A DNA stretch of 64,000 nt. Origin: Rotaria socialis. Lineage: Eukaryota > Rotifera > Eurotatoria > Philodinida > Philodinidae. The translations under genes and the position numbers were made by a program. The notes below the pieces were generated by a model. The model was not told the DNA's origin and ran no database searches. It saw nothing but the letters and a program-made list of their open reading frames with translations. How positions within the stretch are numbered: position 1 is the stretch's first letter; every line of letters starts with the position of its first letter. Where the stretch lies: assembly GCA_905331475.1 (NCBI GenBank), contig CAJNYU010002344.1, positions 1 to 64,000 on the forward strand, given 5' to 3'. Shown here piece after piece: positions 11,458-21,573 of the stretch.

Positions 11458-13256
11458 AGTGCTTTTTAATTCCTCTAAAATCCCAGCCTTAAAGTGAATT
11501 TCATGAATTTTACCTATTCTAATAAATTATCTCAAATATATGATTAAAATAAAGCTTTCTTTTGGATACGAGGCATTCAGAAACAGGGTTGTGTAGGGCG
11601 GAATGTTTATATGAATGTTAGCATGCATAGATGGAAGTAAATATGGATGTAGTTGCGGAGGAGCCACTGACACCCGTGAGCCTTGAGGTTCGCTTGCATT
11701 TGCACGGAATATTGTTTCTTTGACGCACATAATGGGCATTTAAATGATAAAACAGATTTGTCATAAATTACACTTGTTTCAATAAAAAAATAGCAAGTTG
11801 CTACATCGAAGCGGAAGATTATTATCATTACGGAAAGTTGAAAATTCTTCAACGGTGCAAAAAATTGTCTTGAATCCGATTTACGAAGCCAAATTTCCAT
11901 TTTTTTCAAGAAAAAAAACTACCAGAAACTAACCAGCATAAAATCTGCATCTGATGAACTATAAGGATCTCTTAGTTTGCAAAAACAGAATTTTGAATCA
12001 GAAGTGTACGGTGCATCGAAGGAAAAGCAAATAGATTCCAACATTTGAAGTGTCTTGGCATTATTGACTTTGTTTTTCTCGATAAGTATTCATTTTTCGA
12101 GTTGTTCTTTCAAAAATCTCTTGATATTCGTTGAGCTTTATTCAAGATCACTTGCTGAACATTGATCAAGAGATACTCAAGCGATTGAAGTTGCACGACA
12201 GACATTCGATCATATTATACAATGAAACGATTCATCAGATGATAAATCATGTAATTTGCTCATCGTTATTGACAAAAAAATTAATATTTATTCTGACGTT
12301 GGAAATCCAATTAAGTAAATTATTTTTGCTTCTTAAGGTATATCAGTAATAGAAAGTTCTATTATAGGACTCTATTATGAGAAACGATGAAGTGAAGAGA
12401 GTAAGCAACAAATAATAGGCAAGTTTGCACATGATAGGATGAAAATAGTGAACCAGTCAATATATATTTGGTGCTATTTAGCTAGACTAATGACATTTCT
12501 CAATAATATCTCACGATCCTTTACCGTGCCCCGAAAAAACTATTTACCTGCCCGAACTCGTGTAAATCTAAACTTTCCCCGCCCCGCACGTGGGTTCCAA
12601 CCCATGGATCGCACATCTCTGATACCCGTGTTCATATTCGCATATGCTGAATTATAATCACTTCCTCGGAGTATTAACTGTGTTGTCTATGGAGAGTGAT
12701 GAAAATGTGAAGACCTGCAGCCAACAAATACCGCGCTTTTGATTCTTTTCAATTGAATATTTCCTGCGTAAATTAAACATAGTTTTGTGAAGGAGACCAA
12801 CTGAAAATCTTGATGTCAACCAAATTTTTTAACTGTTGTTTGATTGTTTATCTGCTGCTGACAACAACCTTGGACAACAAGATTAAATCTATCGATAACC
12901 ATATGAACCGAGCGACTACTTGGATTAGGCATTTCTAGAAGGCTCATTTATTAGCGGGGATTTATTGAGGTCTATCCAATATCATGATATTTTATCATAG
13001 GTATACTCATACCCTTATACCCTCAATCATTATCAGAAAGTATCTATGCTTATAGTTCAGATGATGCGACTGATCTATTTTATTTATCTATGCTTCACGT
13101 ATTATTTCGAGCAATATTGGATTTTACGATTGTCCATATAAAAATCTAATATTTGAATGTTCAAATGAAACGAATATCTATTTTGTGTCGTCGTTCGTTT
13201 TCTGCTGATGAAGAACTGCTTCAATTTCCTGAATATAAAGAGTGTGATGATTATAA
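11458..13256. other. 1.8-kb stretch without a recognisable gene
   Basis: 3' region of the secreted peptide gene, then AT-rich DNA. Short ORFs here have no domain, no codon signal and no splice partners. A small CG-rich patch with a short hairpin (TGGGTTCCAACCCA) lies near 12592. Confidence 0.4.
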
Positions 13257-14111
13257 TTAAATAGTATTACAGTGAGCTTTCAAAAGAATTACTGGGCGAA
13301 GAATTTCTTTGAGCTTTTCATAGGCAACATCAAGTTGGTCATTTTCGATAATGTGATCATAAATGCCGGGCTCTTTGCTGAATTTTATTGATTCTTTGGC
13401 CTCTTGTAAACGGTTTTCTCTAGCAGTTTCTGTGTCTGTGTTTCTATCACGTAGACGTTGGCTTAACACCTCATAGCTCGGAGGATTGATGCAGATAAAT
13501 AGTGCGTTGTGATCAGTTTCTCGAATATTCTTCACAGCTATTTTATCGACAATGCGCAACCAGATGCAACCTGACGTTGCTACATTCTTGAAAGTTGCCT
13601 TGCTGGTGTATAAGTATTCATAAATATAGAATTACCGTTTTCTTATTGAAACGTTCTGTTACCTAGTACCATACAGGTTCGACGAGAATTCACTCCATTC
13701 TACGAATTCCTCATTAGCAATCATTGCTTCCATTTTCGATCGTTGAATAAAATGATATTCTATATGAACAAGATACATAATTATTTAACGCACGGTGTAT
13801 TGTTATCAAGACTTACCTCGGCCATTGCGTTCGTCAGAACGAGGCTTCCGAGTTGTATCTATAAAGATATTCTAGCAATGATTAGTGGCACGTGTTATAG
13901 AAAGAAAAACAAGATATAGATACGTGAGATGGTAAACGCAAAGGTAGTCGGATATTCGCCGAGCAGCTTTTGAGACTAGTGTACTCTTGCCAGAGCTATA
14001 GCAAAATGAAGAAATGCACTGGATGCACTTCTGTATCGCTGTTGCATAAACTTACCCACCCGGACCCGATATGACAACAGTACGGGGCTGTTTTAGTGTT
14101 GTCAGAGCCAT
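13257..14111 (-). pseudogene. GUK1: Guanylate kinase with +1 frameshift
   Basis: Five exons: complement of 13257-13602, 13663-13759, 13817-13858, 13924-13995 and 14056-14111. The product matches guanylate kinase, which turns GMP plus ATP into GDP plus ADP. Landmarks are the P-loop GPGGSGKST, FAFTISHTTRKPR, the GMP-binding segment ending NLYGT, the NPPS.E.L..RL lid segment and SKEPG..D..I.ND. Exon 13924-13995 is 72 nt although splice phases need 71. The P-loop is in one frame and FAFTISH in the next, so one extra base lies near the TCAAAAGCTG run at about 13965-13970. The usual LDxD Mg/GMP-binding segment also reads unusually (WLRIVDK). Either a recent pseudogene or a homopolymer error in the assembly; without the extra base the product would be about 203 aa, the normal family size. 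Confidence 0.8.
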
Positions 14112-14615
14112 ATGAAAAAGAACGTGTGCAAGCCTTTTCTAAAAAATGTAAACAATGTAGGAAAGAATGAGTGTTAGGAAGATTTTAAATTCTTATATTG
14201 AGAACGAGTATGACAGAATGACGAGTGTTGGTGCACGTCTTCTAGTTATTCATAACGACTTCCTCTAACTCGTAAATACACTCACATTCTTAAGTGTTTA
14301 AGTACTTTATTAGAATATGAGTTGCCTAATTCGAATTATAATATATGTAAATGAGCCTCACAGTGCATAAGATGAATTCGAAAATAAATATAAAACAACA
14401 TGCCAGTACTTGTGAATGGCAGAAAGTCAGCAAGAAACAATTTATCTGAATTATACAGTTATCCAGTTGTTGCATAGGTTCCGCACGTTTTTTTTTGGTT
14501 CAACAACAAATTTATTTTTCAATAAAGATATATAAACATGAATCAGCAATATAATCGCCGTTGTTTTCAACAACATTCGCCCATATTTCTGGCAATAGTT
14601 CAATTCGATTTACTA

Positions 14616-15481
14616 TGAAAACGCCGAAAGAAAAAAATGCCGAAAGAAAAAATGCCGAAAAGAATGTCGAAGGAAAAAACATCGAAATAAAAAAACGTCG
14701 AATGAAAAAAAATGTCGAATCAATGAAACATGTTGTTAGATGAAAAATATAAAATATGTATTTTATTTCATCAAAAAAAAGGGAACAATACGTTTATTGA
14801 TCAGAACAGATGGTTGTACAAAATGAATCATTCGACATGTCCATATGTACGCCCTTAGAATAAAGTTTATGCTTTTTTCGCGATGGATATTGTTAAGTTA
14901 TCCGACAATTGCTCAACGCCCACGTCGTTGTTGTTGTAAAATGCTATACGGGTATCAATACGTTTTTAAATATCATTAGTAGAACTTGAAGTTGGTCGAC
15001 GTTTAGCAGCTGTACTGATTTGCAGATATAAGTGCTGAAATCGGCTTTCTTCACTAGCAATGCATCTGATGAATGGGTCCAGTACAGGTGCTAAACGTCG
15101 ATTAAGTTCAAGTTTTACTAATGGCATTTTAAAAAGCGTATCGATACTCTTACAGCACGTTACAATAACAACGACGTCGACATCGAGCAATTGTTGAATA
15201 ACTAATCATTGCTCAGCGTGAAGACAACATAAACTTTGTATTAATCACGTACATCTGGACCCATCGAATGATTCATTTTCTTTATAGCTAGTGGTACTGA
15301 CTGATGAACTTTTTTCCTTCTTTTCAATGAAATAGAATACATATTTTATATTTTTCATCTAACAACATGTTTCATTGATTCGACATTTTTTTTCATTCGA
15401 CGTTTTTTTATTTCGATGTTTTTTCCTTCGACATTTTTTTCGACATTTTTTCTTTCGGCATTTTTTTCTTTCGGCGTTTTC
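14616..15481. mobile_element. Foldback element inserted in mariner
   Basis: Almost the entire 0.87 kb is an inverted repeat. Ends read GAAAACGCCGAAAG and the exact complement. The outer roughly 155 bp of each arm are nearly identical and built from short (A)nTGCCGAAAG/TGTCGAAA units. The inner arms (about 14825-15045 against 15060-15290) are more diverged. High arm identity suggests recent insertion or continuing homogenisation. No coding capacity. Confidence 0.75.
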
Positions 15482-15483
15482 AA

Positions 15484-15680
15484 TACATACCGTTCAATTC
15501 CACGTCTGCATAAACTAGGCGGTTTTGATTCAAAAACGGCAGCCAGGTTGGATTTGAGCTCATCAAAGTCTTCGTAGTGTTTATTGCACAAATAGCTACG
15601 AAGAGATACGAACAGATGATAATCGGTTGGTGAGAGGTCTGGTGGCCACGGCGGGTGTAGAAGAGCTTCCCATCCTAATT
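15484..15680 (-). pseudogene. mariner transposase C-terminal fragment
   Basis: The reading frame gives GWEALLHPPWPPDLSPTDYH, then LFVSLRSYL and FDELKSNLAAVFESKP.SL.RRGIERYV. This is the third-aspartate region (SPDLAPTDYH-like) and C-terminal helix of mariner transposases. The frame is broken by the foldback insertion; the tail resumes on the far side at 14521-14600 (LPEIWANVVENNGDYI). The N-terminal DNA-binding region and the first two catalytic aspartates are absent. Confidence 0.8.
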
Positions 15681-15864
15681 ACGTAATACGCAGGACAGAT
15701 CAAGGTCAATATCGATGTTTGTTTGGCCTTGAGAAAACAGAAATAAATGTATATATAACGAAAAGAGAATATCTTTGTTGAAAAATAAATTTGTTGTTGG
15801 ACCAAAAAACTAAAACATGTAGAACTTATGCGCCAACCGGATATAAGTGAGGTACAATTTTCTT

Positions 15865-16268
15865 CTAGCTGGTTTGCTACAAGCAACATCTGGGATGCTA
15901 CAGGCATCAGGTTAGGCGGACATGAGTTGCCGAATTTCAATATCGAATTGAGATTCATGCAAGCTCAGAAGACAATGAAAAGATAAAATACAACTATAAA
16001 TGAAGCGTTTTTATGCACAGAAAAATATTCGACAACATAACTAGCCCTTTATTTTCAGTGTCACGACGTGGGGATGGTGTGCGCCCTCCCCCACAGAGCT
16101 GCGACCAATGCTCGTCTATGTGTACATAGCACTTTCTATCCTTCGTTAATATTTGAGTACAGTATGTGAAGTAACAAATATATTTCAGTCACAGTCTTAG
16201 GCAATCTTTGTTGCATCTCTGGTAAAGCTTGTAGCATTTTAGATGTTGCTTGTAGCACACCAGCTTTA
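15865..16268. repeat. Inverted pair of a coding-like segment
   Basis: AGCTGG(T)TTGCTACAAGCAACATCT..ATGCTACA at about 15867-15907 recurs inverted at about 16215-16268. Translated, both give a run like AG(V/L)LQATS.MLQA, so this may be captured gene sequence. Source gene not recognised. Confidence 0.4.
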
Positions 16269-16334
16269 AGAAAGTCCCATCTCATTAATAAGTTTATAAA
16301 TGTCACAATTTTTCTGCAAAAGATAGGTGCTGGT

Positions 16335-16755
16335 TAGAGCCCGTCGGGTCCAATAATTTTTCAATTCGGACCCGGAAAAAGAAATACGTGTGGTTTCATC
16401 ATTTTTAAAGATATTGCACTGTTCCAACATGTATCTTGTAGAGAAATGATTCCTCTATCAGCTCATGTATTTAGAAACATACAATAATTTTGGGCGTCCC
16501 AAATTTTCTTATTACAAGCTTCCGGGTCCACATTTTCCGGGTCCAACCGGGTCCAAACTTGGACCCGGAAGTTTGTAATAAGAAAATTTTGGACGCCCAA
16601 AATTATTGTATGTTTCTAAATACATGAGCTGATAGAGGAATCATTTCTCTACAAGATACATGTTGGAACAGTGCAATATCTTTAAAAATGATGAAACCAC
16701 ACGTATTTCTTTTTCCGGGTCCGAATTGAAAAATTATTGGACCCGACGGGGTCTA
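16335..16755. mobile_element. Hairpin MITE (421 bp) with TSD GTGCTGGT
   Basis: A near-perfect palindrome: arms of about 195-205 bp (about 16335-16530 and 16550-16755) around a short spacer rich in CCGGGTCCA. Termini are TAGAGCCCGTCGGGTCC and TAGACCCCGTCGGGTCC (complement). An exact 8-bp duplication GTGCTGGT flanks it (16327-16334 and 16756-16763), as for hAT elements. A transcript would form a very long perfect hairpin. Confidence 0.9.
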
Positions 16756-16825
16756 GTGCTGGTATGTTTTTTCATGAAAAAGCTCATTTACATTCGTATT
16801 TGAATTAGGCAGCTACTCTATAAGG

Positions 16826-17731
16826 ATCAAATATTCGGTTCTGAATCATGCGTGGCATATATTCTTGAACATAAATATTTAATAGACCAATATCTAACTT
16901 AAAAAAGCAACATGCAGAATTCTATTTACGTACCGATCTCTCTATTAACTTGGTAATTTCTTATCACTGTCTTATATGTTGTGTATAAAAATACTCATTG
17001 TATCATTGTTTTGGCGAGCGTCAAGAAAGAAAGGCTTACCTTCATATATGCTACGATCGAACACATAATATGTTTTTGCAAGCAGTTTAGTCATATCAAA
17101 ATGCTGATAAGCGAGACAGACAGTAAACATTTTCAACTGATATAATCAGTGTTTGTTTTCTATATTTATGAGTCAAACAGATGTAACAATATATCTACTA
17201 TACATACCAGCAAGACAGAATGCACATAAACAGTAGACAACGCTTAGAGCAAAGAACAACAAATATTTAAGTGTTTTTGGCGTCTTTCTTCCTGTGTTTG
17301 ATTGTCTACATACTCCAAGGTATCCACTAATAGGCATATTTTCTCTTTGTATTAAAATTAAAACGTATAAATATGCTGTTGCCGTTTGGCTTCACAGCTA
17401 ACAAGCATATGGATTACTATACTTAGCTTAAATTCACCGAAACCGAGTTTCTTCATATTATGATTTTAAACGTTCTCTCCTATTGATATTTTTATTGGAA
17501 TACATCACTCTCTTGCATAATAGTCGAATTCTGCTTTTTTGTGCCTTTTTTTCTATAGTTACTATTTATAGCCTCTCTTTCTTGATCCAATGTATTCACA
17601 CGTTACAGAACAAGCAGATCTATGTTTGCTTGTTTGTTTCTGCAAATATGAGCATTTTAAATTGAGCACTGACCAGTATAGTCTAATAACATTTAAGAAC
17701 TTTATCTGTTTAGTCTGCCCGGAATACACTG
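16826..17731. other. Intergenic, upstream of P450
   Basis: AT-rich DNA without recognisable coding or repeat features; presumably holds the P450 promoter. Confidence 0.4.
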
Positions 17732-20008
17732 ATGGCGTATGATTCAACACCAACGCAGCTAACCATAGGGCTAGCTTTGATTAGTGTTGGTCTTATTGGT
17801 ACTATTTATTTGTAAGTACAGAAGTAATACGCGCAGCGTATCGAGTATTTGTGTTAAGAAGATTCTTTACTTTTGGAAAAGAAGCAACTATTAATTCGAA
17901 TTAAAATCATGAGCTCTTCATTTTACTATTTTAAGTTAATATTAGATAAGCTATAATGAAAAATTCAAAAAAAAACATATTATATCAAATTTCTATTCCA
18001 TTTCGTTTACTTTATTCATAGCTTCATCGAGCAAGCTGACAAAAGTTTGATAATTTAAAAAGCAATGCATTTCACCGCACATAATTGCAGTTTGTGTCAG
18101 CTGCTATTGAAACTATCAATAAGTATTATTTCGTTTCTGGAAAAAAACAAAGAACTGAAGACAAAGAAGCTTAGTTCTTTGATAGAAACCTGTATTGTAA
18201 AAATTCAAGATTTCATGATGAGAACACCCCAATAGAACAATATAAGCATGACAAGTAATAAACAGAGTTTCTCCTGCTTAAAATGAGTCTTTTAACACAT
18301 CACACTATTCAGATTTGCTATACAAATGATTATAATTCGATATTTCATTTATAGTTATTTGACACGCAATCACAAATACTGGCAGAAACGAGGTGTTCCA
18401 GGTCCGCAGCCATGGCCATTTTTCGGCACTTATCTCAAGCAATTTTTTGTACCGTTTCTTGAGACAGAAATTGCAATGGTACAATCAATATGGCAAAATC
18501 TATGGGTGAATTTTTTACACCAACGGTTTTTCTTAACTCCATTGTGCATTTGTGTTTGTTTTTTTATTTAGAATTTACGATGGTTCAAAACCTGGTAATC
18601 ATATTTGAGTCAAGTACTCTATCTGTGCGTGTGTTAATAAGATTCCTCATTTCTAGGCATCATCGTTGGCGACCCCGATTTGATCAAACAAATCATGGTG
18701 AAAGATTTTCATATTTTTACGAACCGTCGCCCAGTTAAAACTACTCATCCTATCATGAGTAAATTTTTATCTTCTCTAGTTGGAGAAGAGTGGAAACGTG
18801 TTCGCTCAATAGTGACGCCCACGTTTACTAGTAGTAAAATGAAGAATTTGTTCCATATAATGAAAAATTCCTCGAATGATATGCTAGAAAAATTGGAAAA
18901 AGCGGCAGCAGAAGAAAATAGGGAAATCGATCTGAAGAAGCTTTACGGTGGCTATACAATGAACGTGATTGCCAAGTGTGCATTTGCAACAGAAGCCGAT
19001 TCCGAGTTTGAAAATAATGCAACACAACTATTCACATTTCCCTTTTGGCGGAAATTTCTCGATTACACCGTTCCAATGTGGTGGTTAGATTTCATTAAAT
19101 TCACCGTTCTGCCACAGGGTGCAATGGATTTTTTTCGTTCGATTACTGTTGGTCTTATCAACCAACGCGTGAGCACTAATCAACAATATAGAGAGCACTA
19201 TCATGACTTTTTAGAATTGCTAATGAATGCGAAAAGGCTCGGCTCGGGAGAAATATCAAAGTCTATCAAAGACATTGACGATGCTTCGTTCCGAAAAGAA
19301 ACTGATGACGAGAAAACACTGAATCAAAACGCATTATCAGACACAACAGCGTATGACGGAAAGAAGAAGCTAGACGAAAATGAAATATTGGCGCAATGTG
19401 TTCTGTTTTTTTCTGTTGGTTTCGAAACATCATCGCAATTGTTGGCCTATTGTACCTACTGTTTGGCACTTAATCCTGACTGTCAAGAAACGTTGCATAA
19501 TGAGATTGTAGAAACTATCAACAGCAATCACGGAGAGTTTAACTACAATATGGTGCCGAAAATGATCTACTTGGATGCGATCATATCCGAGACACTGCGC
19601 CTCTACAATCCGGTACTACGAATGGAACGGCAGGCATCCGAAAATTATACTTTGGGCAGTACGGGCATTATTATAGAAAAAGGAATGATTGTTGGTATCC
19701 CTGTGTGGGCACTCCATCATGATCCTCAGTACTATCCGGAGCCTGATTTATTCAAACCGGAACGATTTTTAGCTGGAAATCGAGAACGCCTTGTGCCCTA
19801 TACATATTTGCCGTTTGGTACTGGACCGAGAAATTGTATCGGAGCACGTTTTGCTTTGTTAGAAACGAAAATAGCCCTAATAAAAGTTGTTTCAAAATAT
19901 CGTTTCGTTGAATCAAAAACAACTAGAATTCCACTTCGATTTTTGCCTGTTGGTCGACCACTCTTACGTTGCGAACATATAGCCACTGGCGTCGAAAAAA
20001 GATTATGA
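17732..20008 (+). pseudogene. Cytochrome P450 (CYP3-clan-like) with one frameshift
   Basis: Exons 17732-17811, 18355-18505, 18572-18594 and 18657-20008. The N-terminal anchor helix (TIGLALISVGLIGTIYF) is followed by RGVPGPQPWPFFG. The product has every P450 landmark: I-helix GFETS (about residues 339-343), K-helix ETLR (396-399), PERF (452-455) and heme loop FGTGPRNCIG with cysteine 478. Expected length is 534 aa, normal for a microsomal P450. Exon 18355-18505 is 151 nt where phases require 150. The extra base is near 18484-18489 (CAATCAATATGG where VQQYGKIYG would need CAACAATATGG). All other exons are open and intact, so this is a very young lesion or an assembly error. Without the lesion the product would be an ER-bound monooxygenase, substrate unknown. 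Confidence 0.8.
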
Positions 20009-21573
20009 TAAAAAAATCTATGCAACAAATTTTTTGTTCTTAGCTATCATGTTTGTTGCATAAACTCCGTTGAATTACGAATAAATGAAAAGAATAAACC
20101 TTCATCTAAAACCAATCAAACACTAGAGCCGTTCATAGTTTTAGGAGCAATTGTTCTTCATTTACTAGTACAAGAATTACTTGTTATCCCTAAAATTCAA
20201 TTTTTTCGGTCAATTCATTACACCCAAAAAAAAAAGATTTTATCTGCGAATCCATTTGAAACGTAGCAGGAATAAAAATGATTCTATATACCATGAACAC
20301 AAATCTGTTATGCTTCGAAAATGACATGCTCATATTATTGTTTTATGCATTCTACCTGCTCATATATTCGAACAAGTTATGTTTCGCAAGTATATTTTTA
20401 TTAGCGAAAACCAGAGCTTGAAATTGCTTCTCATATATTTTAAATTACTGACAGGGAGCCTCTACCTGCTGTGATGTGCCTTCTCGTCAAAGTTTCTAGG
20501 TTCCACTAAAATTGAAATAAAGTAATACAAACATTTATTCATTGAACATACAAAAAATCGTGGAGTCATATTCTTACAATAATAGAACACCATTCTTTTG
20601 CATAGAAACCAAATTTGAATCATAATGCATACTTTCATACATTAGTCAACGGTAGCTACTGGAAAGGCATAGTTCTCAGCTAATAAAATACTGAGAAACA
20701 TACATAGAGTTAGTCCGTAGCTATCAGGATGGAGCAAGAATCCCCGACAGAACTAGCAGAAATCTGATCACATCGCGGTTAGGAAAAACCTGGAACTCCC
20801 TGTCGTAGCAAGATCTCTCGAAGGTATTTCCGTGGCTAATGCACAACACAGCAGCGGTAATTAGAGGACTACAACTCCACCTCACCGTCTATGAACTGCC
20901 ATCCTGAAATACACAAATCAAGCTATTCTTCGCTTCCAAATGATTTTCAATAATTTATCATCTACAGAAAAGTCTTTAAACATCTGCCTCATTCAGATTA
21001 AAGAAATATGTTTCAACAACCTTTTCAAGGGTAGGCATAGATTGAGAAAGACTTTGTGAAGAGTGTTTTTCATGGAATCTAAGTTGTTAATTTTATAATT
21101 CGTCAACACGTAGGCGTTGTCTGAAAGACATCTTTCGATGCCTTAGAGAGTATGCTTGGTCATTGTTTCATCTACTGTAGACGGAAGAGTTGCTGTGAGT
21201 GAAACAATTTCGTTGTTTGTAGAACTAAATGTCGTACCACACACACATCCACACACCCTCACACACCCTCGAGTAATTCTAACGTTAGATGACGCTAGAT
21301 CACGGCCAATGAAAAAATATAGTAATTCAAAAGAAATTTTTAGTCGCATTTAAAATAGTTACTCAAATGAATATTTATATTCAAATAGAATTTTCTAGAA
21401 CTAAAATATAATTGGTAATTCAATGGCAAAAGTTGTTAACCAACTATATTCAATTATATAACCGGAATGACTCATATAAGCGGACTTTCTCGTCAAGAAA
21501 AAAAGAGGGCACTTTTTTACTCGGTGTACCCGGCATTGTATTTGTTGATTTATTTGAAGCTAAATAAAATAGG
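20009..21573. other. Intergenic region with a GC-richer island
   Basis: No gene recognised. A GC-richer 184-bp patch (20724-20907) begins TCAGGATGG and ends with its exact complement CCATCCTGA; it could be a small inverted-repeat element or a structured RNA. A CA-rich run (CACACACATCCACACACCCT) lies near 21239-21258. Confidence 0.35.

Larger units (their letters stand above)
14462..15841 (-). mobile_element. mariner-type transposon remnant flanked by TA
   Basis: Terminal inverted repeats of roughly 70 bp: TCCAGTTGTTGCATAGGTTC at the left, and the complement of the right end reads TCCGGTTGGCGCATAAGTTC. Both then continue into GGT(T/C)CAACAACAAATTTA. TA dinucleotides flank both ends (14460-14461 and 15842-15843). 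The residual coding DNA is a transposase C-terminus on the minus strand. Most of the transposase is deleted and a foldback element sits inside the remaining part, so it is inactive. Confidence 0.85.
14313..16825. mobile_element. Composite region bounded by shared inverted ends
   Basis: The left end at about 14313-14355 (GAGTTGCCTAATTCGAATTA, then ATGTAAATGAGC) matches the reverse complement of about 16783-16822 (AGTAGCTGCCTAATTCAAAT, then AATGTAAATGAGC). The same terminal motif bounds the elements at 2876-3290 and 47998-50660. Inside are a mariner remnant, a foldback element within it and a hairpin MITE. No transposase for the outer element was seen; target duplication unresolved. Confidence 0.55.

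Noticed and set aside
12131..12657. Two 72-codon plus-strand ORFs
   Set aside because: AT-rich chance ORFs with no recognisable domain or splice context.
14561..15190. Lysine-rich and other ORFs inside the foldback element
   Set aside because: They follow from the repeat units of a palindromic transposon and occur on both arms.
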